Shown here one piece after another: positions 1 through 11,429 of a stretch of DNA of 64,000 nucleotides. Every line of letters starts with the position of its first letter. Position 1 is the first letter of the stretch. The notes beneath the pieces are model-generated. The model was not told the DNA's origin. It made no database searches and saw only the letters and a program-made list of their open reading frames with translations. The DNA comes from Coriolopsis trogii (Eukaryota > Basidiomycota > Agaricomycetes > Polyporales > Polyporaceae): assembly GCA_020543525.1 (NCBI GenBank), contig JAHYIO010000005.1:1275001-1339000 (forward strand), in the 5' to 3' direction. Made by a program: the position numbers and the translations under genes.

Positions 1-1998
1 ACTCCGAGCGGTACTCCCAGAGGATCCCTCCTCCCGCTTCCATGCTACTGCCATTGGGATACGTGGGGCAGAGCTCGACGACATCACATCATCAGAGACC
101 TTTGATGCGGTCCTCGACTTTATCGCACCCAACCACACCTGTATGACAACATGCTAGGCCTATCACGTCCACAAGGTCGCTCTCCCCCAAGCCAACCCAG
201 ACCCTCACAGATGCAAGATGGCGTGCAGTCGGACCAGCCAACGGGTAGGTCGTCCCGAACTACCACCTCGGTTGGGCTGTCCCATACCGCCTCCTCGCTG
301 GCAGCACCATTATCATTGGTGGCAAGACTATCCACCACAGAACCATCAACAGCAAGGTCCAGCGCAATACCTGCCAAGGACGTGAACATGAACGACAAGA
401 CACTGCACATCGAGATAGATGCGCACAAGATGGATCTTTTGGAATGGGAGGATGAGGATGACGACACCATTGCCAAGACCCACGACAAGCATTTCGCCAA
501 GGCCAAGCAAGCCAAGGCTTGTATGGAGTTCAAGCAGAGGAAGCGGGAATGGACGGAGGCACAAGATGAAAGCTGAGGGCGCGGTGCCCCCATCCTCCGA
601 GTATCTCATACCGAGGAAGCTCGTGGGACAACGGAATTGGAATTGCGGCCCCCTTGTGGTACCACCAACCTTCCAGCAGGAGTACTGCTAGGAGCGAGGT
701 CAACTGAATAGCCAGCGGAGGCAATCTTGCCGACGCACACCAAGGTTGGGTTGGCCAACGAATTCTTCGACTACCTGCCTCTAACTGAGGCACAGGCTCA
801 CTTGTTGATAAAGCACACCTGCGACCAGCAAGGGGGCACGCTACATCGTGTATGTGACCTGATCAGGCAGTATAACACCAACCCCATGCTACGGATAGTG
901 CCAGGCATGAAGACCCTCAAGGATGGTTGGAGTGGCGCTTGCAACTGAACGTCTAGGTCAGAGAAGAAAGCGAGGAGGGCACAGCGAGAGGATATCACCA
1001 CGACGCTCGACATGCATCTAGGGCTGAAGCAGCCGACACACAGCAACCCGCCCGCAATGTGGTTGCAATACTACATGAGGTACCCAGCCTCGATCCCACG
1101 GCCCCTGCAATGCTCTAGTGGAGCAGCACTGGACCTTCTCAAAATAGAGGGGAACCTGGCCCTCAAGATACTGCTGCCACCACAGCGCATGGACAAGTCC
1201 ACCCAGCACCGTGTGATGCTCCTTGACCACATCGTGAGGATGTTCTCAGTCCACAGCTACTACAGTGCATTGATTGAATGGGGCCACTATTCCGTGGCCC
1301 CTCACGAAAACATCTAACTGTACCTGGCCAGCCCCACCAACGTGACCCAGGCCAGTATTGCGTGGTGGATCATGCATTGTGGCATTACCGTATGGACCAT
1401 CTCATTGATGGAGGCTGTTACGTGCATATACCGCAATCAAGGGTATGGGCATGACCCTCATGCCTTTGAGGCATGGCTGAAGCTCCCCGTCTCCCTCAGG
1501 ACATTCCACAGAACATCCCTAGTGAGGAAGACATGAGACTTACGGTGTTGGGACTGGCTATGCAGGACATCCAGGTGACCAATGTCCAGGTTGAACCCCT
1601 GGCTATCAATGAGACAGAGGCAGGTCCACAAGGTCTGTCAACCACAGATACCGAACCCCAGGCCGCTGGAGGACTAAACACCACCAGCAAAGCCTCAGGT
1701 ACAACACAGACTCCCCCTTTTGCGTGAACCTGCTGTGGACGGCATGCATCTTATTACCTGAGCGCTGCGTGTTATCTAAGTACCCCATCGCTGCTCTGTC
1801 TCCCTCGGTCATTTTTGGTTGTAATTTTGGTCGTCGCCGCAGTCACTGCCCTGCTCACGGTTCCATAGTTATCCTCATGCATATCACTCGCGCATCTCAC
1901 ATGTCTCGCTCTTGTATGCTGTATTTTATTCATCTCATAATATCTACTCTATATTTTTAGACTATCAAGAACCCTAAGTGGGTTCTGAAGGAGGGGGA
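1..1998 (+). mobile_element. Decayed LTR retroelement, internal 3' part (copy 1)
   Basis: Several overlapping open fragments on the plus strand (about 151-576, 727-948, 1012-1317, 1342-1727) lead into a purine tract (GAAGGAGGGGGAT, ending 1998) that abuts an LTR. The part from about 1295 is repeated on the minus strand at 62,530-61,804 with matching peptide stretches such as WWIxHCGIT and RNQGYGxDPHAFxAW. The reading frames are interrupted by stops and shifts, so no product is expected. The 5' part lies outside the window. The protein family of the fragments was not recognised; gag- or pol-linked is only an inference from position before the polypurine tract. Confidence 0.6.
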
Positions 1999-2216
1999 TG
2001 TAAGGCATATGGATATATCAGGACGAGATTAGATTAGATACACATGTATTTTACCATATCGGGTATAATGGAGCGCACATCTATTTGATACGCACCAACA
2101 TGGTGATGGCTCTCAGCCTTTCACCACGTCCATTGTGTACTGCACTTCTCAATATAGAGATTGGTGCAGTGTATACTGGGTGTGCATGAACCAGGCTACC
2201 CTCAAGACATATTACA
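1999..2216 (+). repeat. 3' LTR of copy 1 (218 bp)
   Basis: The segment starts TGTAAGG directly after a polypurine tract and ends TATTACA, giving TGTAA...TTACA inverted ends. A second copy of exactly the same length, starting TATAAGG, is found on the minus strand at 61,803-61,586. The shared boundaries define the LTR. Confidence 0.75.
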
Positions 2217-2689
2217 CATTGTCCCTTGCTCTTGTTGCCCTTGCTCTTGCTTCCCTCATCTGGCTCTGTCTTGTCTCCCTCTCTGGTGACTATCAACATT
2301 GTTTCTCTTGCTCCCATCCCTATCCTTTCCATTTTAAGCCAGTAAGCGCACACATGCTGACTTCTTCCCTTTCATCAGCACTCCCTCCAAGATTGCACCC
2401 ATGTCCCACACCTTGCAGTCAGCCTGGTAACTATGCCACCATTGCTCACCTTGTTTTTGTCATTGACAATGATAGATAGGAGGTCCCATTCAGCTCGCTC
2501 TTCTTGCTCCTCTTGCTCTCTCCTTTCTCTCTCTCCTCTCTCTCCTCTCTTTCTCTGCTTGTGTCTGTAGTTAATATGACTATTATGTAGTTGTTATATA
2601 CACTCTTGATTAAATTAATTGTTATTTGTGCTATACATATGTGTGATAGCTAGTAAGAGCACCAAAAAGCCTATCTAAATGTAGATGGC
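2217..2689. other. Gene-free stretch with pyrimidine tract
   Basis: No supportable gene. A tract of almost pure CT repeats lies at about 2495-2560. The longest open frames here are short and without recognisable composition. Confidence 0.6.
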
Positions 2690-2884
2690 TTTGATTGAAC
2701 TTTGAAGAACTCTGGGATGCTCTCAGAGTCGCTGAGAGACCTACCTGGGATATCTTGACCTCAGTGTGGCTCTGGCTGTCTCTGATATCTCTGGGTCTCT
2801 GGATGCTCTGAGGCACTCTGGGGCACTCTTAGGGCACCTCAGAGCTATGCAGTGCCACTCAGTGCTATATGGTTTTTCCTGATG
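2690..2884. repeat. Right end of a CATCAGG-family TIR element (copy A, truncated)
   Basis: The stretch is rich in CTCAGAG/CTCTGGG-type heptamers and ends GGTTTTTCCTGATG. This is the same terminal signature, inverted, as at 19,728, 26,564 and 59,637. No matching left end was found between 2,217 and 2,690, so this appears to be a solo or truncated end. Confidence 0.5.
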
Positions 2885-5800
2885 AGCCTCCTTCTAACTT
2901 CTGAACTTTCACTCCCAATGCTGCCTTTCTTCTCTTTTGCTGCCACCTCGTCTTAGTACTCCATCTCCCAAACAAAGGCAGCACAAGGCCTGGTGCACAT
3001 GGTCCAGAATGCAATGTGTGCGACCCTGTATATTCCAACAATGTCCACCTATTTTTTCCTATCCCCTCACTCTCTTGCCTCCCATAGCTGATCCCACTGC
3101 CCCCAACTCTCTTGAGCCCCTCACCAAGTATAAGCTCACACCCAACAGTATTCTCTCAGCTGCAATGCATCTTTGCATGCACCCTATGCTCATCAGTGCT
3201 CCTATTGAGTAGGATCAGGGGATGACCATGGTGTTGATTGTCTGGGGCTCTCCTGCCTATCATGTCATACATATCCAGTGGGTGACTTTTAGTGATGTGG
3301 GTATATTATATGAAATTGGTCATGGACATGATGAGTTTCCTGTCCCCCAACCCCAAGTTCCAAACTGACTTATTGCAGCTCACTATGCATGGGTAGCATG
3401 TTCATGGTCCACTGCATTGAAACATGTTGCCCAGATAGCCTCATGATGCCTGCAGAGGCGCTATTGGACATCTTCATCCCCATTGTCATCTATGAGTGAG
3501 CTCCCTCCACTCAGATTGCTATTACACATCTTGTTCAGTACTTTGCAGAGCATGTTGCTATTCCCAGCATGGAGCACTAGGATTGCATAAAGAACATTTG
3601 CAACAATGGCACTGCCACCTCCTGCCTTGTCAACCACCAGCCTCTCATCCCCACCTCAGATTCCAACTATATCAGGTTCTATGGTCATCCCATGGGTGCA
3701 CTTGCTACTCTTGAGTCCTCACTCACAGTCCAAGGGCCAGTGCAAGGCAGTTACAGTAAGAGCAGTAATGTGGCATCTTCTACTAATAAGACTAAGCAAA
3801 CAGTTGCTGCGCTCCTTGCCTGCATCAAGAAGCTCAAAGCCCAGAAGCTCAAACACAAGAAGAAGATTAGTAATCTCCACAAGGTCCTGTGGGGCATGGC
3901 ATGAGGCACATTTTATATAATATCTTTATAATTTGCTCATGCATATACTAACAACACAGAGTGTGGATAATTGACTAGAGAGCTTCATGGGACAGGTTAC
4001 GCAACTCTACCCCCCTCAGACAATGAACTTTCAACATTCAGATGCCCTATTAGGCCTACAAATCATGCTCTGCCATCCTCAGTTGTTTTCAATGAAAGTG
4101 CACCAATATTAGGCTTATCTGCACCACATACCCTGGTGCTGTCACCAACTACATGTGCCCTCTCATTGTCTCCTTTCCCAATGTCCCCTGTATCCTCGCA
4201 TTTGCCCAGTTCTTGGCAGCTCAGTATTACATCAATGCCCATGCCTAGCCAGCATGTTTGGGAGGTGCCTGTGGTGCCAGGTGCCTCTCCTTGACTTGTA
4301 TATCCTACTATGTTGTCAACTCTGAGTTGCAGGCCTCAGCCTTGTAGAATATTTGGCCCAGTCAGTAAGTGGTGTCTCATGTTCAACAACATCTCTATGG
4401 AGTTCTACAGAAAGTTGGCATGCATCCTTAAAAGCACACCCCTTGAGTACTGGTATGGTGAGATTGAGGAGAGGCTGGAAGAACATGAGCCTGACATTAT
4501 ATATGCTGTCATCAATGTAATACGTGCTGACTGCAATGTGGGCCCAATTAAGGACTGACATAGTAAGAATGTCATCTGTGCTTAGCCTTGAACTTTATAA
4601 ACCCTACAAACATTGTTTCTTGTTGCATTATGAGAAACACAGAGTCCCACTTGCTTGCTCTGTTCTTGTCTCCATATCTGCATATACCGCTGCTGTCTGT
4701 GGTCCTCAAAAGCTGTTTGCTATGTCATATTACAATGGATAAATTGATTTTTGCTGCCTAACTTAGCCAACCCTACAAAATCACATAAAATGCAGAGCCC
4801 ATACTACTCACATGATGCTATCAGAGGTGCCTTCAAAGTGGCTAAAACAAGTCCTCCTCAGGCAAGTGTTGTGATCCTATCCAAATGCCTTGCAGAGTGG
4901 ATATAAAAGTTTAGTCTACCTCCCCATTGTTGCAGATTCATACAGTGTCTCTATGTTAAGTTTTTTTTTCCTCTCAACCAGTCAATTCTACTCACTTGAC
5001 ATTATCCACAGTGTCTTAATATATACCTTCTGACAAGACTCTGGAGAGGGTTACACTTCAACTCCTCCCTCCTTTGCAATGCTAGAAGTCTCACCATCTG
5101 TGCAAGTGTTGGTTCTCTCCATAGCACCATTACTTGCCTCCAATGGAGTCTGAAAAGTTGGTGCTCCTTCAGGGAACAAGGAATGACATCTGGAACAAAC
5201 TCTGGATGCAGCTGCATCAAGCAAGCACATGAGGAGATCCAGGACACAAATTGTGAGATTAGTAGGATGCATACATGGATCCACAATGAGGAGTTGTTAT
5301 TCTGCTATCACACCCTCTGGGTGCACTCACTAAGTACTGCAGACATTGCCATGCCGCAAACCTGTGGAACAGGGCTTACATTGAAAAGATTTTTTGTCCT
5401 GGAAGGCTTCAATGGTGTTACCACAGCAGGGAATGCTGTCAGCTCTACAGCACTGCAAACTGATTCTCTACCAATAGGAGATCTGTCAGAGGTAGAAGCA
5501 GTGACTTGAGAAGTGGAGGAGAATTTGGATCTCACTATTGACGATGGTGCAAGAGACAAGATTGTGGCCCACATAGGCTGTATGCATGTATTATCTGCAA
5601 ATTTGGTCTTTATCGATCAAACTGAGTGCATACAAAGTATATGCACATATTTCTGACTGGAACACTGTTGTTTAAGAACATGAATACTGGGTTCCAGGGC
5701 CTGCAAGCTGGGGACTCGAATGAAACAGTAAGTAAGTATAGTGCTACTACATGCATTCTGTGGTAAATTGGAAGCTGTAAGTGCTCATCAATGTGAAGCT

Positions 5801-8639
5801 GAGCAACAGATTGAACATGTCAAGGGGGGTGTTTAGCAGGACACACACATGCACATCTACTGTCATTGTGCCTCTTCTCTCCTCCCACCCACCTCTGCCT
5901 CTAGTCTTGATCTACCTGCTTATTCCTGTGAGCTATCTGTCATTTCAAGCTGCCGCCCCTACTGTGGCACCAGCCCCTGATCAACCTGAAGATGAAGAGG
6001 GTAAATAACAATTACAACAGTGGAGGCAAGTGGCCATACTGGCTCCACTCAATCCTCCAAAAATAAAGTAATACAGCCCAGTATCTACTCATTTCCAGCC
6101 CCCCTTATCTAGCTCTTGGAGCATTCAACTACCTCCTTTTGATAGTGATTACCTGTGTCAATTGCCAGAATGCTCATCTTCCACAATGCATTCAGAAATG
6201 CCCACACAATCACCTACTTGCTCAAGAGAGTGGAATTAACTTGTTCTTCAAGTCACTCTATCGCATCAGATGTGCAGATAGCTCCAACTGTCCCCTGCAC
6301 ATGGTGCGCCCCCCTGGTGCGAGTTCATGTCTCAGTACAGGCAGGTAGCCCTCCTGCCAATAACAATTCCGAGGACTCTCAAATGCATGCAACATCACAC
6401 CTCTGCTACTACTAACTTCTATTCAGCCCTTGCAAACCTGGCCCTCGACAATACTCCCACCCATGAGGGCCCTCTCAAGGTGGGTTGTCATCAAAGCCGA
6501 CGGTCGCTTGCCATCCAACCACCTGCAGTGATGACCCGTGTACCAGGTGGGAAAATGCCAATGACCAGCTGTATCTGATGACATTTGGCCGCATTGCTGA
6601 CAGGCTTCTTGCCATGAAGGGCATTACTGACGCCAATTCGTGGCATGTTCTTGCCATCCAGGTCCATGCTGGGTCCCTGAATGTGTTTGCAGCCCATCTC
6701 AGCTCTCACTTCCCTGCATGGAGTATTGGGGGGTGGATGCTGTGGGAGACTATGCACTTCCCTGGGATGTTGCTTGTAAATTGGGTATATACTCTAGTTC
6801 ATCTATGCAAACTGATTAGTTCCTGGTGTAGTTCCTGGCGTGCCCCTAGATGCTAACGCTCACGTGAGCAATTGTGAGGTTCATAACCTTACGCGCCCAC
6901 ATAAATAGGGGCAGTGCTCTTGCAATTTACTTCCTATTCCTACTTGTGTTGATCTCAGCATATGGAAGAGCCATGAGGAGCACATTGCTGCCGTCTCCAA
7001 TGTTCTTAAAGAGCTTAGTTAGCATTACAAGGACCACAAGATGGTCATCCCCAATACCTCCATGCGTGCTTTCCATGACACATGCACCACGCTTGCGGCA
7101 ATGCAGTGCGAGGTGAAGATTATATTCCATGATGCTAACTGACCATATGATAGCTGTATAGATATGGATGTACTGTGTATTGCCATGCGCTCCAAGCTTG
7201 ATCAGTACAATGGACGAGCCTTATGTATTCCACAGCCCACGTTTTGTGCAGTTCTGGCATTCCCTCACCAAGCAGACCATCCAAGACCGAAGGGTTTTCC
7301 ATTCAGGCACTACTAGTGAGTTTCTGGTCCCTGGCGCACTCAATATAACATGCTAACGTTGTTGGTAATATACTAAGAACTATCAGCAGGAGTGGTTGAA
7401 GCTCAAAAAGAAGGTTGCTGATTAATCACAGAGAAGCGTTATATGATCTTCTCTGGCATAATCTCACCTCCACTCTGACTCCGCATACAGGTGAGTGCTG
7501 CACTCCCCGCAGCGTTCCATAGCGCATGTTTTATGTGAATTTTGAGGCGAACATCACTTGGAAGTTTGGCATGGTTCTCGAGAACTGGCCCCTTCAGAAG
7601 TTCGTGGCCACCAATATGATCACTTCCATACTGACACTCAACATTCTCTACACTGCGTTTGAGACTGGCGCAACTTGCTTCTGCTTGCTCAGCAATGAGG
7701 AATAGATGCAGTGGCAGCAAGATTACTTACAGGGTACCACACACCGGGAGTCACTACTGCCATTGCTGCCATGGAGGGGCAATGATTCTTTGGCAAATGC
7801 GACCTGTGTCACACCCAATGCGGTGCCCAACGCCATGGCTGTGTCTACACCCAACTCTGCTCCTGCAAATGCGCCTGCAAACATGCCCATGCCTGATCCG
7901 TGTGCGCCATCAAGCAACTCAGTGTGGGCCGACGCATACACCATCTGCTATACTGTAGTTATGGCATGGCTGGTAGTGTACACACACACACTCAATGTCT
8001 GGCCTTGCAAGCGCTCACTGGTGAATTGATGGCAGGTCTAGACTTCAAGTGGAATCTGATTGTCAGCTATCATGTTGAATCTACTATATGTCTTCTTTGC
8101 CTGCATCAGTGTGGACGCAATGCTGAAGTCAACTCTAATTGAATCTGAATGAATGCATAAAACAATGGATAATCCACTTGGACATGGGGTAAGTTGTGGA
8201 TCAACGTGTTAGATGGTCCTGTAGAGGCCATACTATTGTCATGCATACCAGCTGGGCAGGTCTGTATGTGGAGGCTATTAACGTACAGACACATGGTGTG
8301 CACGTGACACATCAAATGCACCAACCAAAACGGCCCAGAGGAATGTTTGAAACTGCTCTCATTGCAAGAGACAGTGTTGGGAGGCATGGTGGTGTTGGCA
8401 ACAATGGGCGCAGCGGAGGGGATGCTAGCCAACTTGCAAACACAGGCCATTCACCATGAGCAACAAGCCCCCTGAGGGCATACCCCCGACAGTCAGGAGC
8501 AGCATAAGGAGATGGTAAGTGTCAGCTACTAAACAAACATGCTTGATGACACAGAATAATCAGACTGCAAATGCAAACCTGGCGGTGGTGCTCATGCTTT
8601 TATGGCGGGATCATTGCTGCAACAACTTCAAGAGCCTGT
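2885..8639. other. CpG-poor repeat graveyard, no supportable gene
   Basis: Many short open frames occur on both strands but none forms a convincing gene. A plus-strand stretch at about 3692-3904 ends in a lysine-rich heptad-like tail (KKLKAQKLKHKKK). Around 7530-7700 the plus strand reads a fragment with FGMVLENWPLQKF, a pattern I associate loosely with repeat-linked fungal hypothetical proteins. Around 7,820-7,910 there is a short PNA/PANAP peptide repeat. CpG dinucleotides are scarce, consistent with old, formerly methylated repeats (inference). Confidence 0.5.
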
Positions 8640-10116
8640 TCTCAGGCGCTTGGGGTACCCGCTGCACACAGATCACCCATGCAGTTTGAAATAAAAACAC
8701 ATTGCATTGTAGGTACGTAACAACATCAGATGGGAAACTAAATGCACAAGTGACGTCGCAATGAAGTAAAAGAGATACAAGACAGTAGTATACATATAAT
8801 TGTGTGTGAGTGCTGAGAAGCTGCAGAACCGACTTGGTGGAGGATCGAGAGAGCAGAGGAGACCAAGAAGCAGAAGATCATGGGACTAGGAGGGGCCAAG
8901 CAATGTCCAAGAGAGCCCTGAGCATGGCTTAGGAGGAAGCTGGGGGCTTAGAGTGTGTGCATGGGTAAGGTTGGCTAAGTAGCTACCAGCAGTCATGCTG
9001 GTGAAAATGTAAGCACCAATTGGTTTCATATATGAAGGTGGGGCAAGAAGGGCGTACTGTGTCCATTTACGTCTTGCTTCTGGTTACAACATTGACACAA
9101 CGGTGATGACAAAACAATAATTACAATGTGCAAGTGCAAAAGAAGAACAAGAGAGACTCACCAGTTTGAATTGGCATGAGGATCACGAAGGTGGGAACCT
9201 CACAACGAGAGGGTCGTGGGGAGTGATGAGATGAGTACTGGTGGATGGAAGTGGGATGAATATTGGGGAACTGACCATTTGGACTTGTGTGTGTGGTCGC
9301 ATGCAGGGGATGGAAGCCGCCAGGGCATTCCAGGTGCAGAGCGCCGGGATATCAGCATATACGCGCACAATTGAGGTAGTTATATATGCACATATAGGGC
9401 TTACTTGATAACATTTCTGTGGTGCACAAGCAAGGTGAGTTGGCTGACCACTAGAGGAGATGGTGGAGGATTGGAGGCAAGTCAATAATAACTGAGAAAG
9501 CAGAATCACGGGGATTTTCTGGTCCGGGTGGTGAAGGTCGACACTCAGGTGTTGGATGAGGGAAGAGGGAGACGATTGACTTGACACCCTCATGTGACCG
9601 GACGCACGTTCATGATGCGTTGTCACTCGCGCCACTTGCACCATGCACCCCCATCCATCTGTCCCCCAGAAGGCCCTCGTTGCTTTGCTGCCAACATGAC
9701 TACGGCCATTCTGCACTTGTCTGATGTCACCTCCTTTGGCTATCGGCGCTCCCTTGGCACGGTCCGTCAGCGGGGTAAGAGACGAGCATCTCTTTGTAGT
9801 CCCTGGTCTACCTAGATGGAAAAAAGGTCTAGGGTACTACTATGCGCATGTGCTCAGCTGTAAACCATATGGACGTTCCCTTACCCCCAGAGTTAATGCT
9901 CATGCACTGATTGCTCCCATGAGCAGTACTCACCTGTGACCAGTCAGTAAGTGGGACCTTGTAAGGGGGGGGTCAGTGTATAATCTTAATTGACCGTGAG
10001 CGATCGTCAGACAGCTATGCGAGGTGCTTTCAGTCAGACATCAGAACGGTCAGACACCATTTGTCGGATGGTGTCTGACCATACCAGACCACCCGGCTGC
10101 ACTTTTTGCTGATGCA
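8640..10116 (+). repeat. Diverged direct repeat, unit 1
   Basis: The left part (GCGCTTGGGGTAC, then GCTGCACA and CATTGCATTG) and the right part (a palindrome followed by CTGCACTTTTTGCTGATGC ending about 10,116) both recur in the same order at 11,430-13,757. The unit contains a 177-codon minus-strand open frame (9183-9716) with no recognised domain that I do not consider a gene. The middle of the two units differs in length: unit 2 holds an extra coiled-coil coding relic. Confidence 0.45.
10048..10080. repeat. Perfect 13-bp palindrome (hairpin) in unit 1
   Basis: GGTCAGACACCAT is followed after seven bases by its exact reverse complement ATGGTGTCTGACC. Imperfect versions of the same palindrome lie near 13,632-13,663 and 11,102-11,142. 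Confidence 0.85.
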
Positions 10117-10130
10117 ATCCTGCTCGACGC

Positions 10131-10960
10131 ATGCTATTAGTATGGGCATCTGCCTATATAGTACACATCATACCCTCACCATCACTCAACAATATTCTGT
10201 ACCATACCTCAGCCTTGTCTGGACATGGTTGGGTCATGGAGCTCCTGAATGGTCACCCAGACCATATCCAGAATCAGCTGGGAATGAGTGAACACATGCT
10301 CTTGTTGCAGCTTTACAGGCAGTGGCCTGCAAGATTCTAGGCATCTCTTGCTCAACAGACCATCTCAAAGCGGGTACTTATCTGATACTTTTATATCTTG
10401 TCCTTCATGTCCTGTAGATACTAGCGAGAGGTTCTTGGGGCTCTGGCAATATTCCCATTCTACAACACCTACGTTCACATGTATCAAAGACAACCTGAAG
10501 TTCTTTCCTGTACTTTGAGATTGGTGCAATTGACGGGACACACATCCACTCAGCTCGCCTACGATCACAAAGGCCAGGTTACCCAGAACACTCTGGCCTG
10601 TGGCTTTGACATATTCTACTACATTGTTACTGGATGGGATGGGTCTGCCTCAGACTCATATATGTATAACAATGCATGCTGGAATGACTTTGCGATCCCA
10701 GATGGGGTGATGCTATCTTGCAGATGGAGGATTTGCACAGTGTGTTGCCCTCCTGGTGCCCTACGGGAGTGTTCGCTATCACCTTGCAGAATGGGGTTGT
10801 GAAGCAGATAGGCCTCATACTCCTCAGGAGTTATACAGCCTTTGCCATGTCTCTGGATGTAATGTGATTGAGCATATTTTTAGTGTTTTGAGATATTGTT
10901 ATGGATATGTTTTCTGTTCTTTATCCGCGCTCATCAGCAAAACATATATGTAAGTGACCG
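10131..10960 (+). pseudogene. PIF/Harbinger transposase relic, N-terminal and central part
   Basis: In pieces over three frames, the plus strand encodes the typical fungal Harbinger (HARBI1-like, DDE_Tnp_4) transposase. A helix-turn-helix-type start (GHPDHIQNQLGMSEH, 10,240-10,300) is followed by GAIDGTHIHSA with the first catalytic Asp (about 10,525). Next come KGQVTQNTLA and GWDGSASDSYMYN with the second Asp (about 10,635), then YGSVRYHLAEWG and NVIEHIFSVL with the third acidic residue (about 10,870). At least two frameshifts and several stops make it non-functional. The expected C-terminus is not here but about 2.8 kb downstream (13,735-14,015), so the gene has been split. Family assignment rests on the strongly conserved motifs. 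Confidence 0.85.
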
Positions 10961-11429
10961 CATGCGGTTGTCCTGTAAAACGCATGACCGTCTTTGTCTG
11001 AGGGTTACCAAAATTTCCGGACGCACCTTGAACGGTCTGACGACCTTGGGACGTGATTGCGCACGATCACGAATGGGCGTCTGTCGCGGTGCCACACGCG
11101 CGCATGGTCAGGTTTGGTCGGACATCAGTGGTGTCTGACCATGGACGACCACTAACAACGATACCGCAAAGGAGTGAGATCACTCGAGGTCTTTTATAGG
11201 GGTCTATACGGACATGTACGCTCGAGTAGCTAGTGATTTTTTGGTATGCAATCATCCAAATGAGATAAACAGTCTGCAAATGTCCATGAGCGTGCAATCG
11301 TGACCTTGTACGAGCAGGTAGCAGTGAGTGACATATCATCTTTGAACGTACTCGGAGGTATTCAAGATCATCAAGGGCCATTTCCGAGGGAACGTCAGGT
11401 CGTAAGTGATGTCCTCAAGCCTGATTGTC
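10961..11429. other. Spacer with inverted remnant of the palindrome module
   Basis: No gene is supported. CATGGTCAG and CTGACCATG flank a 23-bp centre at about 11,102-11,142, and GGTCTGACGACCTTGAACG-like sequence here recurs near 22,548-22,580 inside the TIR element of the copia region. Confidence 0.4.

Noticed and set aside
9183..9716. 177-codon minus-strand open frame
   Set aside because: No domain, no start context and no conserved counterpart in the second repeat unit.
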